This document shows positions 14,353 through 22,114 of a stretch of 42,353 nucleotides of DNA, one piece after another (the stretch's first letter is position 1; each line of letters starts with the position of its first letter). Position numbers and translations under genes: made by a program. The notes beneath the pieces were generated by a model. That model was not told the DNA's origin. It made no database searches and was given only the letters and a program-made list of their open reading frames with translations. The stretch spans positions 1 through 42,353 of the forward strand of contig JAIESQ010000042.1 of NCBI GenBank assembly GCA_019745975.1, given 5' to 3'. The stretch is from Pirellulales bacterium (GTDB taxonomy: Bacteria > Planctomycetota > Planctomycetia > Pirellulales > JAEUIK01).

Positions 14353-16974
14353 CTATGCCCTGGTCCCGACAATCGTGGCGCGATCAAAGTGCGGCGCCTG
14401 TCGTTGGCTCGGCACGATATCGGAAGAGGCCGCGGCGACGGTCGGGCTCACCGCCGCCTGTGTTGGCGCGATGTTCCCATTCCCAATGCCCTGGATGCTG
14501 CGGCGCAGTTCCTGCTCGTGTTCTTGCTGGGCTTGCGCCTCGGCAATGCGCCGCAGCGGCAACAGGCCATTGGCTAGCGCGGCCAGCGCCGCCACGTTGT
14601 TGGTGAGCACCGAAGCCATCACGCCGAACCCCAGGAAGAACGCTCCGCAAATGCAGGCGATGTTGGGCGCCAAGATCAATCCCCAACTGCGCCGCACGTT
14701 GCGATCCAGGTCGCGGGCGACGTCGAGCAGATCGAGCAGGCGGGCCAGACTCTCTTCCATGAAGACGATGTGCGCCGTGTCCGTGGCGATCGACGAGGCG
14801 CCGCGGAGCGAGATCGACACGTTGGCTTGCTTGAGCGCGATCGAATCGTTGATGCCGTCCCCCACAAAGCAGACTTTGCGCCCTTCCTGTTGCAGGCGCT
14901 CCACGTAAGAGGCCTTGTCAGCAGGCAGCACGCCCGCGAAATACTGGTCCATCCCCAGCGACTGCGCGAGCTTGCGGGTGGGGGCTTCGTGGTCGCCCGA
15001 AATGATCGCGATATGCTTGATGCCGCGCTCGCGCAACCCCAGCATGATTTCCTCAACCTCGGGCCGCTGGCTGGCTTGCAGCTCGAGCGCCCCTGCCAGG
15101 CGGTCGTCGACAGCCACCATCACCATGGTGTGCCCTTCGTGATGTGCTTCGGCCAAAGCCGCTTCGACCTTTGCTGGGATGGCGATGCCCTCCAGGCCCA
15201 TGAATCGCTTACTGCCGACGCGGATCTTGCGCCCCTCGATACCTACCGTGATGCCGTAACCGACGTGGTACTGCGACTCGTCGGCTGTCGGCATCGGTAG
15301 ACCGGTTTCCTTGAATTTCTCCAGGATCGCCTTGGCGATCGGGTGCGAGAACTTGTTCTCCGCCGCTGCGGCGTAGCGCAGGATGTCGGACTGCTTGAAG
15401 CTTCGGCAAGCGATCACGCGCCCGACTTCGGGCCGCTCGCGCGTCAGGGTGCCGGTCTTGTCGAAGAGCACCGTGTCGATTTCGTTGAGCAGTTCCAGGG
15501 CCCTGCCATCCTTGACCAGAATCCCCTTGTGAGCGCACAAGGCCAGCGAGGTGAGCATTGCCAACGGAGCCGCCATGCGAATGCCGGTGCCGAAGTCGCT
15601 GTTGAGCACGGCCATCGCGCCCGCCGGGCCAAGCGTGCCAATCGCCAGGCTCCCTAGCGCCAACGTCGGAACGACGGCCTTATCGGCAAGCCTCTCTCCC
15701 TTGTGCTGCGAGCTGAGCTTGTAGCCGGCCGAGTCGTTAAGGATGCGGCTGATCTTGGCCGTGGTGGTTTCACTCCCTGAAGTCTCGACACGGACAAAGA
15801 CTTTGCCGGCGACCATCACCGTCGAGGCGAAGACGCGGTCGCCGATGCCCTTTTCGGCCGGCGTTGATTCGCCCGTCAGGGCGTGCTGATCGATCATCGC
15901 CATTCCCTCGGCGACGGTTCCGTCGACTGGCACGACTTCGCCCGTGTTGACGACGATCACATCGCCGGCGACGAGCTTGTCGAGCGGAGTTTCAATTTCG
16001 ACGCCGTCGCGCCACAGCCACACATAGCGCGGCTGTTTTCCGAAGACGTTCAGAAGCATCTTTTTCGAGTCATCCTGGGTCTTCTGGACGAGCGACCGAC
16101 CGAAGGCCAGGCACCAGGTGAGCACCGAGCCGGCGAAGATCGAGCCTGTCGCTAGGCACCCGGTCACTACGATCGCGTCGAGCACGTCGACACCCAGACG
16201 GCGCTCGACGAACAGCACCTCACGGGCGTTCTTGAATGTGGTGATCGAGTTGTAGGCCAAGAGTGCGCCGGCCACCGGCATGAGCGGCGGCAGCGCAAAC
16301 TGCGCTCCGATCGACAGTGGCACGCCGACCGTGCTTAGCGCAAGGCTCAGGTCGGGTCGGTCGTAACCGGCGGGGTGGTCGACGTTGTGCAGTGCCGACT
16401 CGAGGATTTCGAGTACCTGCTCTTTGCGCAAAACCGACGGCTTGTAATTGACCAGCACGCTGCCCGTTGTGCTGCTGGTTTTGTACTGCTCGATCCCCAG
16501 CACGCTCATCAGTTCGCGCTCGACCGCCTGACAGACTTCCTTCTTGCGGTACAAGGCGGGATGCCGCAACCTCAGGCGGCCAGGCAACTCGTGACGAATC
16601 TGCCAGGCCGTGACCAACGGGCCATGGCGATAAATGCGAATCACTCCCTGCGGGCACGGTTTCAGGTGCGCGGCCGCCAACAGCGGCCGTGCTACCGCGT
16701 GCGCGTCGTCGAGATGGGCGGCGTTTCCCAACAAGCGCCCGCCGATTTCCGCGATTGCCTGGCGGCGAGTCACCGTATGTTCGCAATACCGCACATCGGC
16801 GACCGCCCGGCGCGGAGACGCCTTACCCGACGCGATCGTCACGCTGCGCACGGGCTGTGCGGCCAGCACGCGCTCGAGAAAGTCGCGGCACAGTTCGCCT
16901 TCTGGCTCGGCGAACAACCGCTGGCTGTGGAAACGGATGACGCCGTCGTGCGGGTAAGAAACCTGGATGTCCAT
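14353..16974 (-). CDS. HMA_2-containing P1B-like P-type ATPase with non-canonical ion site
   Basis: An 873-residue membrane cation pump. An N-terminal alpha/beta module (about 1-75) has no metal motif. An HMA_2 domain (about 118-195, ELPGRLRLRHP from Glu129, TTGSVLVNY) lacks CxxC. The actuator domain has TGES at 367-370. The phosphorylation site is D505 in DKTGTLT, HP at 544-545 marks the P1B N-domain, and GDGINDS is at 705-711. P1B pumps usually have CPC in the transmembrane segment before DKTGT. Here the same place reads SDFGTGIRMAAP (Asp460), with no Cys. The C-terminus adds about 70 polar residues. An upstream extension to 17643 crosses another gene in a different frame and is rejected. 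First or second gene of the cluster; substrate unknown. Confidence 0.92.
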   Translation of the reverse strand: MDIQVSYPHDGVIRFHSQRLFAEPEGELCRDFLERVLAAQPVRSVTIASGKASPRRAVADVRYCEHTVTRRQAIAEIGGRLLGNAAHLDDAHAVARPLLAAAHLKPCPQGVIRIYRHGPLVTAWQIRHELPGRLRLRHPALYRKKEVCQAVERELMSVLGIEQYKTSSTTGSVLVNYKPSVLRKEQVLEILESALHNVDHPAGYDRPDLSLALSTVGVPLSIGAQFALPPLMPVAGALLAYNSITTFKNAREVLFVERRLGVDVLDAIVVTGCLATGSIFAGSVLTWCLAFGRSLVQKTQDDSKKMLLNVFGKQPRYVWLWRDGVEIETPLDKLVAGDVIVVNTGEVVPVDGTVAEGMAMIDQHALTGESTPAEKGIGDRVFASTVMVAGKVFVRVETSGSETTTAKISRILNDSAGYKLSSQHKGERLADKAVVPTLALGSLAIGTLGPAGAMAVLNSDFGTGIRMAAPLAMLTSLALCAHKGILVKDGRALELLNEIDTVLFDKTGTLTRERPEVGRVIACRSFKQSDILRYAAAAENKFSHPIAKAILEKFKETGLPMPTADESQYHVGYGITVGIEGRKIRVGSKRFMGLEGIAIPAKVEAALAEAHHEGHTMVMVAVDDRLAGALELQASQRPEVEEIMLGLRERGIKHIAIISGDHEAPTRKLAQSLGMDQYFAGVLPADKASYVERLQQEGRKVCFVGDGINDSIALKQANVSISLRGASSIATDTAHIVFMEESLARLLDLLDVARDLDRNVRRSWGLILAPNIACICGAFFLGFGVMASVLTNNVAALAALANGLLPLRRIAEAQAQQEHEQELRRSIQGIGNGNIAPTQAAVSPTVAAASSDIVPSQRQAPHFDRATIVGTRA

Positions 16975-17047
16975 GGCAGGTGCGAGTCTCTCGGAGTTAG
17001 GTACCGGCTTATGGAGCGTCAATGTGGCGGACCGTCGAACGATGGCC

Positions 17048-17275
17048 TTAGGCGGCGTCGGACTTGACGCCGGCTTCGGCCAAGGTGTCTTGCAGCGACT
17101 CGACTTGTTCGGCAACCTTTTGCGCGATTCCGGCATACGAGTCGCCGAGCTGAGCGCCGACCGCGCCGAGCACGGGAGCCAGCGCATCGCGGATCTTGTT
17201 GAAATTGGCGCCGGCCAGCGCGCCGATCGCGATGCCGGCCGACAGATACAGGACTTCGTTGCGGGTGAGGGGCAT
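17048..17275 (-). CDS. small glycine-zipper membrane protein, possible P-ATPase partner
   Basis: A 75-residue protein. One N-terminal hydrophobic, Gly/Ala-rich span (VLYLSAGIAIGALAGANF, about 9-26) is followed by an amphipathic helical tail (IAQKVAEQVESLQDTLAEAG). ATG 17275 has a perfect AGGAGG seven nt upstream, the best ribosome binding site in the region; a longer reading to 17305 is rejected for that reason. It lies 73 nt ahead of the P-type ATPase. Mycobacterial P-ATPases CtpC, CtpG and CtpV are encoded next to small PacL (DUF1490) proteins of similar shape that scaffold the pump. This gene is analogous in size, shape and position; homology is not shown. It has no Cys or His cluster. Confidence 0.8.
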   Translation of the reverse strand: MPLTRNEVLYLSAGIAIGALAGANFNKIRDALAPVLGAVGAQLGDSYAGIAQKVAEQVESLQDTLAEAGVKSDAA

Positions 17276-17587
17276 GTCAAAACCTCCTGTTTGTGAGGGG
17301 AGCACCGCCAGGAGCGCTTCGGCACCGGCGCAGGGCGCTGGGGTGACGGCGCGCTCAAGGCAAGCCTAGGGACTGTCGCCCTGGGCTGGGGAAGTAGCCG
17401 GCTGGACAAACACGCTTGCCTGCGGCCGGCTGGCGAAGCCGGCGTCGCAGGCCCGGGCGGCGGTGGGTCTAGCGGGAGTGATTCACTGTCGAGCACACGT
17501 CGGGCGTGTGCACCAGCCGGCGAGCTGGAGATCGGACAAAGCCGACCGATATCTGGGAGGTATGGATGCTGGTCGTCGTGGCGACGA
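17276..17587. other. spacer between the two small head genes of the cluster
   Basis: No gene is visible. The stretch has several short GC-rich inverted repeats; the clearest is GTCGTCG (17572-17578) / CGACGAC (17582-17588), which overlaps the stop of the upstream minus-strand gene and could attenuate read-through although it lacks a T-run. The part next to 17275 holds the AGGAGG ribosome binding site and probably a promoter for the ATPase operon. Confidence 0.45.
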
Positions 17588-18001
17588 CTAGCCGCAAGCG
17601 ATGGCCTCGACCCCCTCCGCAATTGCTTCGCATTCTTCGGCACGGGCGGCCAACGACTCGCGGCGAGCGACCTTCTTCTGCTCGTAACGGGATCGCAGGT
17701 CCTTGACCATGTCGCCAGCGGCCGCCGCGCCGTCGTGCAGGCCGTTGCTCAGCGGGTTATTGGTCGGCAACAGGCTGGTGACAAACAACGTCGGGAAAGC
17801 AACGCCGTAGGAGAGGAAGTAGCAGCACGAGTAAGCAGCCTTCGACAGCGATACCTTTCCCTGCGGCACGATGCGCTGCACGGCCTTGGCGGCGTCCGAC
17901 GCGCCATCCTTCAGCGCCTCCGCGGCGCTCGACATGGCGGCGGCCACCTGCTGAAGCGGATCGTTCTTGGTATCGGTCGAGGCAGGATGTTCGGCAATCA
18001 C
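17588..18001 (-). CDS. small membrane-associated protein of unknown function
   Basis: A 137-residue protein. An Ala-rich helical N-terminus (QQVAAAMSSAAEALKDGASD) precedes a hydrophobic core (SLSKAAYSCCYFLSYGVAFP, then TLFVTSLLPTNNPLSNG) and a charged C-terminal helix (DLRSRYEQKKVARRESLAAR). The adjacent Cys pair in AYSCCYF sits within the hydrophobic part. The GTG start at 18001 is preceded by GGGGAG at 8 nt; the longer ATG reading from 18046 has no ribosome binding site. It is upstream of, and co-directional with, the P-ATPase cluster but separated by about 310 nt, so it may have its own transcript. I do not recognise the family. Confidence 0.72.
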   Translation of the reverse strand: MIAEHPASTDTKNDPLQQVAAAMSSAAEALKDGASDAAKAVQRIVPQGKVSLSKAAYSCCYFLSYGVAFPTLFVTSLLPTNNPLSNGLHDGAAAAGDMVKDLRSRYEQKKVARRESLAARAEECEAIAEGVEAIACG

Positions 18002-18329
18002 GGCATTCTCTCCCCGGATTCGGTTGCGGTAGGCGGGATTAACCAAGCTGCGTAATCTGCGGTGGGTTTAAGCGGCGGCACCGGAAGTTTGCCTCCGACT
18101 TCGGGCGATGTCAAAAGCCGACGTCGCGGAAATGTTATCAGGCCGGCACTTTGCGACCGTCTGATTGGCGTCGTCCGAGCAATCGGCACAACCGGAGCCA
18201 GCGGCAACCATCCCGATCACTGGCGACGATCCGCGTTGCTTCAACAACCGCCATGCGGCGCAGCTATCTAATAGAACCGGACCTGCGTCCGTTGTGTCGC
18301 GCTTGCGCTCGCATCTCTGGAAACGTTCG
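18002..18329. other. divergent intergenic region
   Basis: This region separates the minus-strand P-ATPase cluster from the plus-strand YbaN-fusion gene and should hold promoters for both. It contains the GGGGAG ribosome binding site for the GTG start at 18001. I see no strong sigma-70 box pair, no regulator operator that I can name and no RNA gene. An open frame from 18165 continues into the YbaN fusion but its extra 55 residues look non-coding. Confidence 0.45.
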
Positions 18330-19436
18330 ATGAAGTTCCTGCGACTGTTTACCGGTCCGCGCGAAGTTGCCATCGACGTGGCGGCATCGGGTCGCTCGCT
18401 GACGATCGAGCTTCCCGATTTCGATCGTCGCGTCGCCGACGGCACGCTCCGTCAATTGGTCGAACGGTTGTTTGGTGCGCCGTGCGTCGAAGCCGTTCTG
18501 GTCGGCCTGGCGCAGCGCAGCATCGTGGTCGAATTCGACCCGCGCCAGGCCGGGCCTTTCACCTCACTCGAGGAAATGACGACGGCGCTGCGTCAACCAA
18601 CGTCGCCGATCGACTCCTGGCCGGAAGCGGCCCTGCTCAACGGAAATGCTCGACGCGCGGCGCCGGCGCTGGCAACCGTGCGCAGCGACCTGGGATTGCG
18701 CACGCTGTCGTTGCGGCGCCTGGGGCGCGGCGCGCTTGAGGTCGAGCTCCCCTCGATACACAATCGGCGTCCCCTGACGCGGGCACTGGCCAGTGACGTC
18801 GAGCAGTTCGCTGGAGTGCGCAAGGCACACGGCATTGCACCACAGGCTCTGCTGCGCATCGCGCACGACGAAGCCGTGGTCTCCAAAGGGCGTTTGCTCA
18901 CGGCGGTCAATGAGCGACTTACCGCGCTACTCAACGGCCCTGAGTTGTCGAACACCGCGCCGCTCCTGGCCACCGGCGCCACTCGGATCACGTATCTCGC
19001 CGCGGGCATGGGGTGCCTGGCAATGAGCGGGCTGGGCCTGGTGATGCCAGGGCTGCCAACAGTGCCTTTCGTGCTGGCGACCAGCTACTTCTTCGTCCGT
19101 TCGTCGCCGCGGCTCGATCGCCGGCTGCGGCAATCACGGCTCTTTGGTCAGATGCTGCGCGACTGGGACGAGCATGGCGGAATTCGTCCGCGCGCTAAGA
19201 TCTCGGCGATTGCCTTCTCGTTGACGCTGTCGACGGTCATGGTGCTGGTGATTCAGCCCACGCTGGGAACCTTCTCGCTAATCGCGATCGGTACCGGAAT
19301 CGGCATTGCGCTGATTCTGCGGATCCCGACCGTGAATCTCCCCGACGACAGCGAGGCGCCGCGGTTGAGCTTGACCAATTTCGGCCAGCGCTTGCGGCTC
19401 TTGTTGCCGACGCCAGCGCCGGCAGGGACCGTCTGA
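18330..19436 (+). CDS. YbaN/DUF454 membrane protein fused to two HMA_2-like modules
   Basis: A 368-residue protein. Residues about 20-70 and 125-200 look like two Cys-less ferredoxin-fold modules. The first (GRSLTIELPDFDRRVADGTL...AQRSIVVEFDP) parallels the ATPase N-terminus. The second (ALEVELPSIHNRRPLTRALA...RIAHDEAVVSKGRLLTAVNE) parallels its HMA_2 domain. From about residue 220 comes a YbaN/DUF454 domain: GLGLVMPGLPTVPFVLATSY, RSSPRLDRRLRQSRLFGQML, DWDEHGGIRPRAK, then two more hydrophobic segments. ATG 18330 follows GGAA. It is divergent from the ATPase operon, and the shared architecture suggests one system. DUF454 proteins have no established function. Confidence 0.82.
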   Translation: MKFLRLFTGPREVAIDVAASGRSLTIELPDFDRRVADGTLRQLVERLFGAPCVEAVLVGLAQRSIVVEFDPRQAGPFTSLEEMTTALRQPTSPIDSWPEAALLNGNARRAAPALATVRSDLGLRTLSLRRLGRGALEVELPSIHNRRPLTRALASDVEQFAGVRKAHGIAPQALLRIAHDEAVVSKGRLLTAVNERLTALLNGPELSNTAPLLATGATRITYLAAGMGCLAMSGLGLVMPGLPTVPFVLATSYFFVRSSPRLDRRLRQSRLFGQMLRDWDEHGGIRPRAKISAIAFSLTLSTVMVLVIQPTLGTFSLIAIGTGIGIALILRIPTVNLPDDSEAPRLSLTNFGQRLRLLLPTPAPAGTV

Positions 19437-19702
19437 CGTCCGGGCCGCACAGTCCACAGCCAGCGATTAGATTTTGGGCCGCCGGCTAGCTAAATTCTTG
19501 CTCATGCGCCGCGGCGAAGGCTGCAGTCCGTAAGCAGCGCCGCGATCTAGCGCCGAGCAGTAGTGCAGCGTCCAACGTTTGACGAATGCGCCCCCACGCG
19601 TACGCTGCACTAGACAAGACTTGCGCCAAATCGCCGATGCGTTTGGCGTTGTTCCGCGTCAACCCAGCGAAGCTAGGCTGACGCTCCACTAGGGCTACGT
19701 TC

Positions 19703-20935
19703 ATGACCGCCGGCAGCAGTGACGACACTGGAATTCTCAGCGGGCTGCGCGTGGTCGAAGTCGCCAGCTTCATTTTCGGCCCAGTGGCTGCGACGATTAT
19801 GTCCGATTTCGGCGCCGCGGTTGTGAAGGTGGAGCCGCCGGGCATCGGCGATCCCTATCGAATTCTATGGCGCACTCCGCCAATGCCCGTCGCCGATGTC
19901 GACTACTGCTGGACACTCGACGCTCGCAACAAGCGCAGCATTTCGATCGACCTGAAGAAAGACGCCGGCCGACATATCGTGCTGCGAATGCTCGAAGGGG
20001 CCGACGTCTTCGTCACGAATTATCAGCCGTCGGTCCTTGCCCAACTGCGGCTGCGGCACGACGACCTCGCGCCGCTCTATCCACGATTGATCTACGCCCA
20101 CGCGACCGGTTACGGACTCGATGGCCCCGATGTCGAGCAGCCCGGCTTTGATATGACGGCCTATTGGGCTCGCTCCGGTTTGATGAGCGCGGTGGCACCG
20201 GCCGACTCGGAGCCGGCGCTCTCCGTGGCCGGCATGGGAGATCATCCCAGTGCCACGGCCCTGTTCGGCGGCATCATGCTGGCGCTTTATCGGCGCGAAC
20301 GCTCGGGTGAGGGGAGCTACGTCTCGACGTCGCTGATGGCCAATGGCGCCTGGGCTAATGGCTGCTTTTTACAAGCGACCATGTGCGGCGCGAAGCACTT
20401 CGTGCGGCAGTCGCATCTTACCGCGCTCAACGCCCTGGTGAATCACTACGTCTGCCGTTGCGGCCGGCGGTTCATCTTGTGCTGTCTGGCCCCCGCGCGC
20501 GATTGGCCGGCGCTCTGCCGCGCGGTGGGCGTTCCCGAGTTGGAGCAGGACCCGCGCTTTTGCGATGGCCCACAGCGGAAGGCGAACTCGCGCGAATTGA
20601 TTGCACTCTTAGACGAGTGCTTTGCCGCGCACGACTGGGATCATTGGAAACGCGTTTTTGCCGAACACGGCATCGTCTGGAGTCGCGTACCCGACGCCGA
20701 AGAAGTCATTCACGATGAGCAGATGATCGCCAATCGCGTGCTCGTGCCAGTGGAAGGCTCCGAAATTCCCAATCTGCGCACGGTGAGCAGTCCTATTGAA
20801 ATCCGCGATCAGCCGAAGTCGCCGCCGCGGCCGGCGCCGCACGTCGGCCAGCATACGCGCGAAGTGCTTGAGGAACTTGGCTATTCGTCCGGCGCGATTG
20901 ACTCGCTGGTGGCCGAAAAGGTCGTACAAGAGTAA
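19703..20935 (+). CDS. CaiB/BaiF family (class III) CoA transferase
   Basis: A 410-residue CoA transferase that moves CoA between carboxylic acids. The N-terminus GLRVVEVASFIFGPVAA and ATIMSDFGAAVVKVEPPGIG are typical of the family, as is the RNKRSISIDLKK segment. The catalytic Asp lies in QPGFDMTAYWARSGLMS at about residue 150. GGIMLALYRRERSGEGSYVS and the C-terminal DWDHWKRVFAEHGIVWSRVP complete the fold. ATG 19703 has AGGG about 9 nt upstream. It has no pathway neighbours: the gene before it belongs to the metal cluster and the gene after it is convergent. Substrate not predictable; related enzymes use formate/oxalate, carnitine or bile-acid CoA. Confidence 0.92.
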   Translation: MTAGSSDDTGILSGLRVVEVASFIFGPVAATIMSDFGAAVVKVEPPGIGDPYRILWRTPPMPVADVDYCWTLDARNKRSISIDLKKDAGRHIVLRMLEGADVFVTNYQPSVLAQLRLRHDDLAPLYPRLIYAHATGYGLDGPDVEQPGFDMTAYWARSGLMSAVAPADSEPALSVAGMGDHPSATALFGGIMLALYRRERSGEGSYVSTSLMANGAWANGCFLQATMCGAKHFVRQSHLTALNALVNHYVCRCGRRFILCCLAPARDWPALCRAVGVPELEQDPRFCDGPQRKANSRELIALLDECFAAHDWDHWKRVFAEHGIVWSRVPDAEEVIHDEQMIANRVLVPVEGSEIPNLRTVSSPIEIRDQPKSPPRPAPHVGQHTREVLEELGYSSGAIDSLVAEKVVQE

Positions 20936-20959
20936 AGCAACCAACCGCAGTTGCCGTTC

Positions 20960-21039
20960 GTTAGCCGCGGAGCTTGCTCCGCGCGCTAGCTCGTGAGACG
21001 TCGATCCCGCTAGCGCGCGGGATGAATCCCGCGGCTAAC
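20960..21039. repeat. long imperfect palindrome, GTTAGCCGCGG family
   Basis: An 80-nt element between convergent genes. It begins GTTAGCCGCGG and ends CCGCGGCTAAC. Inner hairpins are GGAGCTTGCTCC and GGGATGAATCCC, each beside a GCGCGCTAGC / GCTAGCGCGC pair. The symmetry is near complete over both arms. As it sits between the CoA transferase and the SDR gene, it could work as a bidirectional transcription barrier, although no T-runs are present. It differs in sequence from the REP at 483. Confidence 0.8.
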
Positions 21040-21059
21040 TGCCACGTGGCCATTTCGCG

Positions 21060-21992
21060 TCAGCCGGACGATCCTTCGCTGCGAAATTGCGGCAGCAAGT
21101 CCGGCAGCGCCGCCGCGAACGACTCGTAGCGCGGCGTCCAGCCCAGCTCGCGGTGGGCTTTGTCGGCGCGAACGCGAAAAGATGAGGTGAGCGCTTCCAC
21201 CAATGCCGGGCCCGCCAATAATTTCATCAGCCAGGCGGGCGCATTGCCCACCGGCGGCACGCCCAAGCCCGCGGCGACCGCATTGATGAAGTCGCGCCGC
21301 AGCATCGGGTGCTCGTCCGCCAGAAAATAGCACTCGCCAGGCCGGCCACGCTCGAGCGCCAGTGCAAATGCTTCGCCCACGTCGTCGACGTGCACCAGGC
21401 TCCAGAAGTTGTCTCCACGGCCGATCATGCGATAGCGCCCGCGCTGGAGCATTTTGGCCGTGGTCAGCAAAAAGCCGCCGGGCCCGTAAACAAATCCCGG
21501 GCTGACGATCATCGCTTTCAGCCCTCGATCGCGGTGCATTTCCAGCAACTCGGCTTCGCGTTCAGCGTGGCCGTGCGCTAGCAAACAAGGTCGCGCTGTC
21601 GCGGTCTCTTCGATCCACTCGCCGCCGTACTTCGCATGCGTCAGCGCGCCGCTGGTGTAGATGAAAGCCTTGCCTTGGTCGGCGCATGCGCCGGCTACTG
21701 CGGCCGTCATCTGCGCGTCGCTAACATGCATTTCGACGATTTTCACGCGCGAAAAGCGGCCCTTGGTGACGATTTGTGCCGCATGAATCACCGCGTCGAC
21801 TTCCGCGACCAGCGGCACGTAGGTGTCGGGCTGCCACATATCGCCACGAGCGATGGCCGCTCCGGCGCTCAGCAGATCGCGCGCCTTCTCGGGATCGCGG
21901 ACGAATGCCAGCACGCCATGGCCGTGGCGCAACAGCGCGAACGAAATCGCCCGACCGACAAAGCCCGTGGCGCCAGTGACAAGGACTCGCAT
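21060..21992 (-). CDS. NAD-dependent epimerase/dehydratase family (extended SDR) protein with altered catalytic site
   Basis: A 310-residue protein with the extended-SDR nucleotide-binding start MRVLVTGATGFVGRAI (GxxGxxG) and the VDAVIHAAQ strand. FIYTSGAL and IVSPGFVYGPGG are later conserved segments, and DNFWSLVHVDDVGEAFALAL matches the C-terminal half. The YxxxK catalytic pair, normally in a segment such as YGRSKAEAE, appears here as HGHAEREAE, so both Tyr and Lys seem to be replaced. It may therefore bind NAD(P) without standard SDR chemistry, like atypical SDRs. The ATG at 21992 gives the expected N-terminus. It is flanked by palindromes on both sides. Substrate unknown. Confidence 0.88.
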   Translation of the reverse strand: MRVLVTGATGFVGRAISFALLRHGHGVLAFVRDPEKARDLLSAGAAIARGDMWQPDTYVPLVAEVDAVIHAAQIVTKGRFSRVKIVEMHVSDAQMTAAVAGACADQGKAFIYTSGALTHAKYGGEWIEETATARPCLLAHGHAEREAELLEMHRDRGLKAMIVSPGFVYGPGGFLLTTAKMLQRGRYRMIGRGDNFWSLVHVDDVGEAFALALERGRPGECYFLADEHPMLRRDFINAVAAGLGVPPVGNAPAWLMKLLAGPALVEALTSSFRVRADKAHRELGWTPRYESFAAALPDLLPQFRSEGSSG

Positions 21993-22030
21993 CGAGTGTA
22001 TTCCGAACGTGAGACCGTGGTATCACCAAT

Positions 22031-22109
22031 GCAAAAGGGGACAGGCACCGAGCAAGAGCATCGCTCCATGATCCTCGCCGCAACCTGCTCGGAGCCAGTC
22101 CCCTTTTGC
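22031..22109. repeat. REP-like palindrome, GCAAAAGGGGAC family
   Basis: A 79-nt inverted repeat. The left arm 22031-22054 (starts GCAAAAGGGGACAGGCACCG) and the right arm 22086-22109 (ends CCAGTCCCCTTTTGC) match over 24 nt with two mismatches. It lies between the SDR gene and the end of the DUF1080 gene. Its sequence differs from the GGGGACGGGAGTCG family, so it probably belongs to another RAYT/REP lineage whose transposase is not in the window. Confidence 0.85.
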
Positions 22110-22114
22110 GGGCA

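Noticed and set aside
16975-17643. N-terminal extension of the P-type ATPase frame to 1096 residues
   Set aside because: It crosses the small gene at 17048-17275, which has a perfect ribosome binding site, in another frame; the extension is Pro/Ser/Arg-rich.
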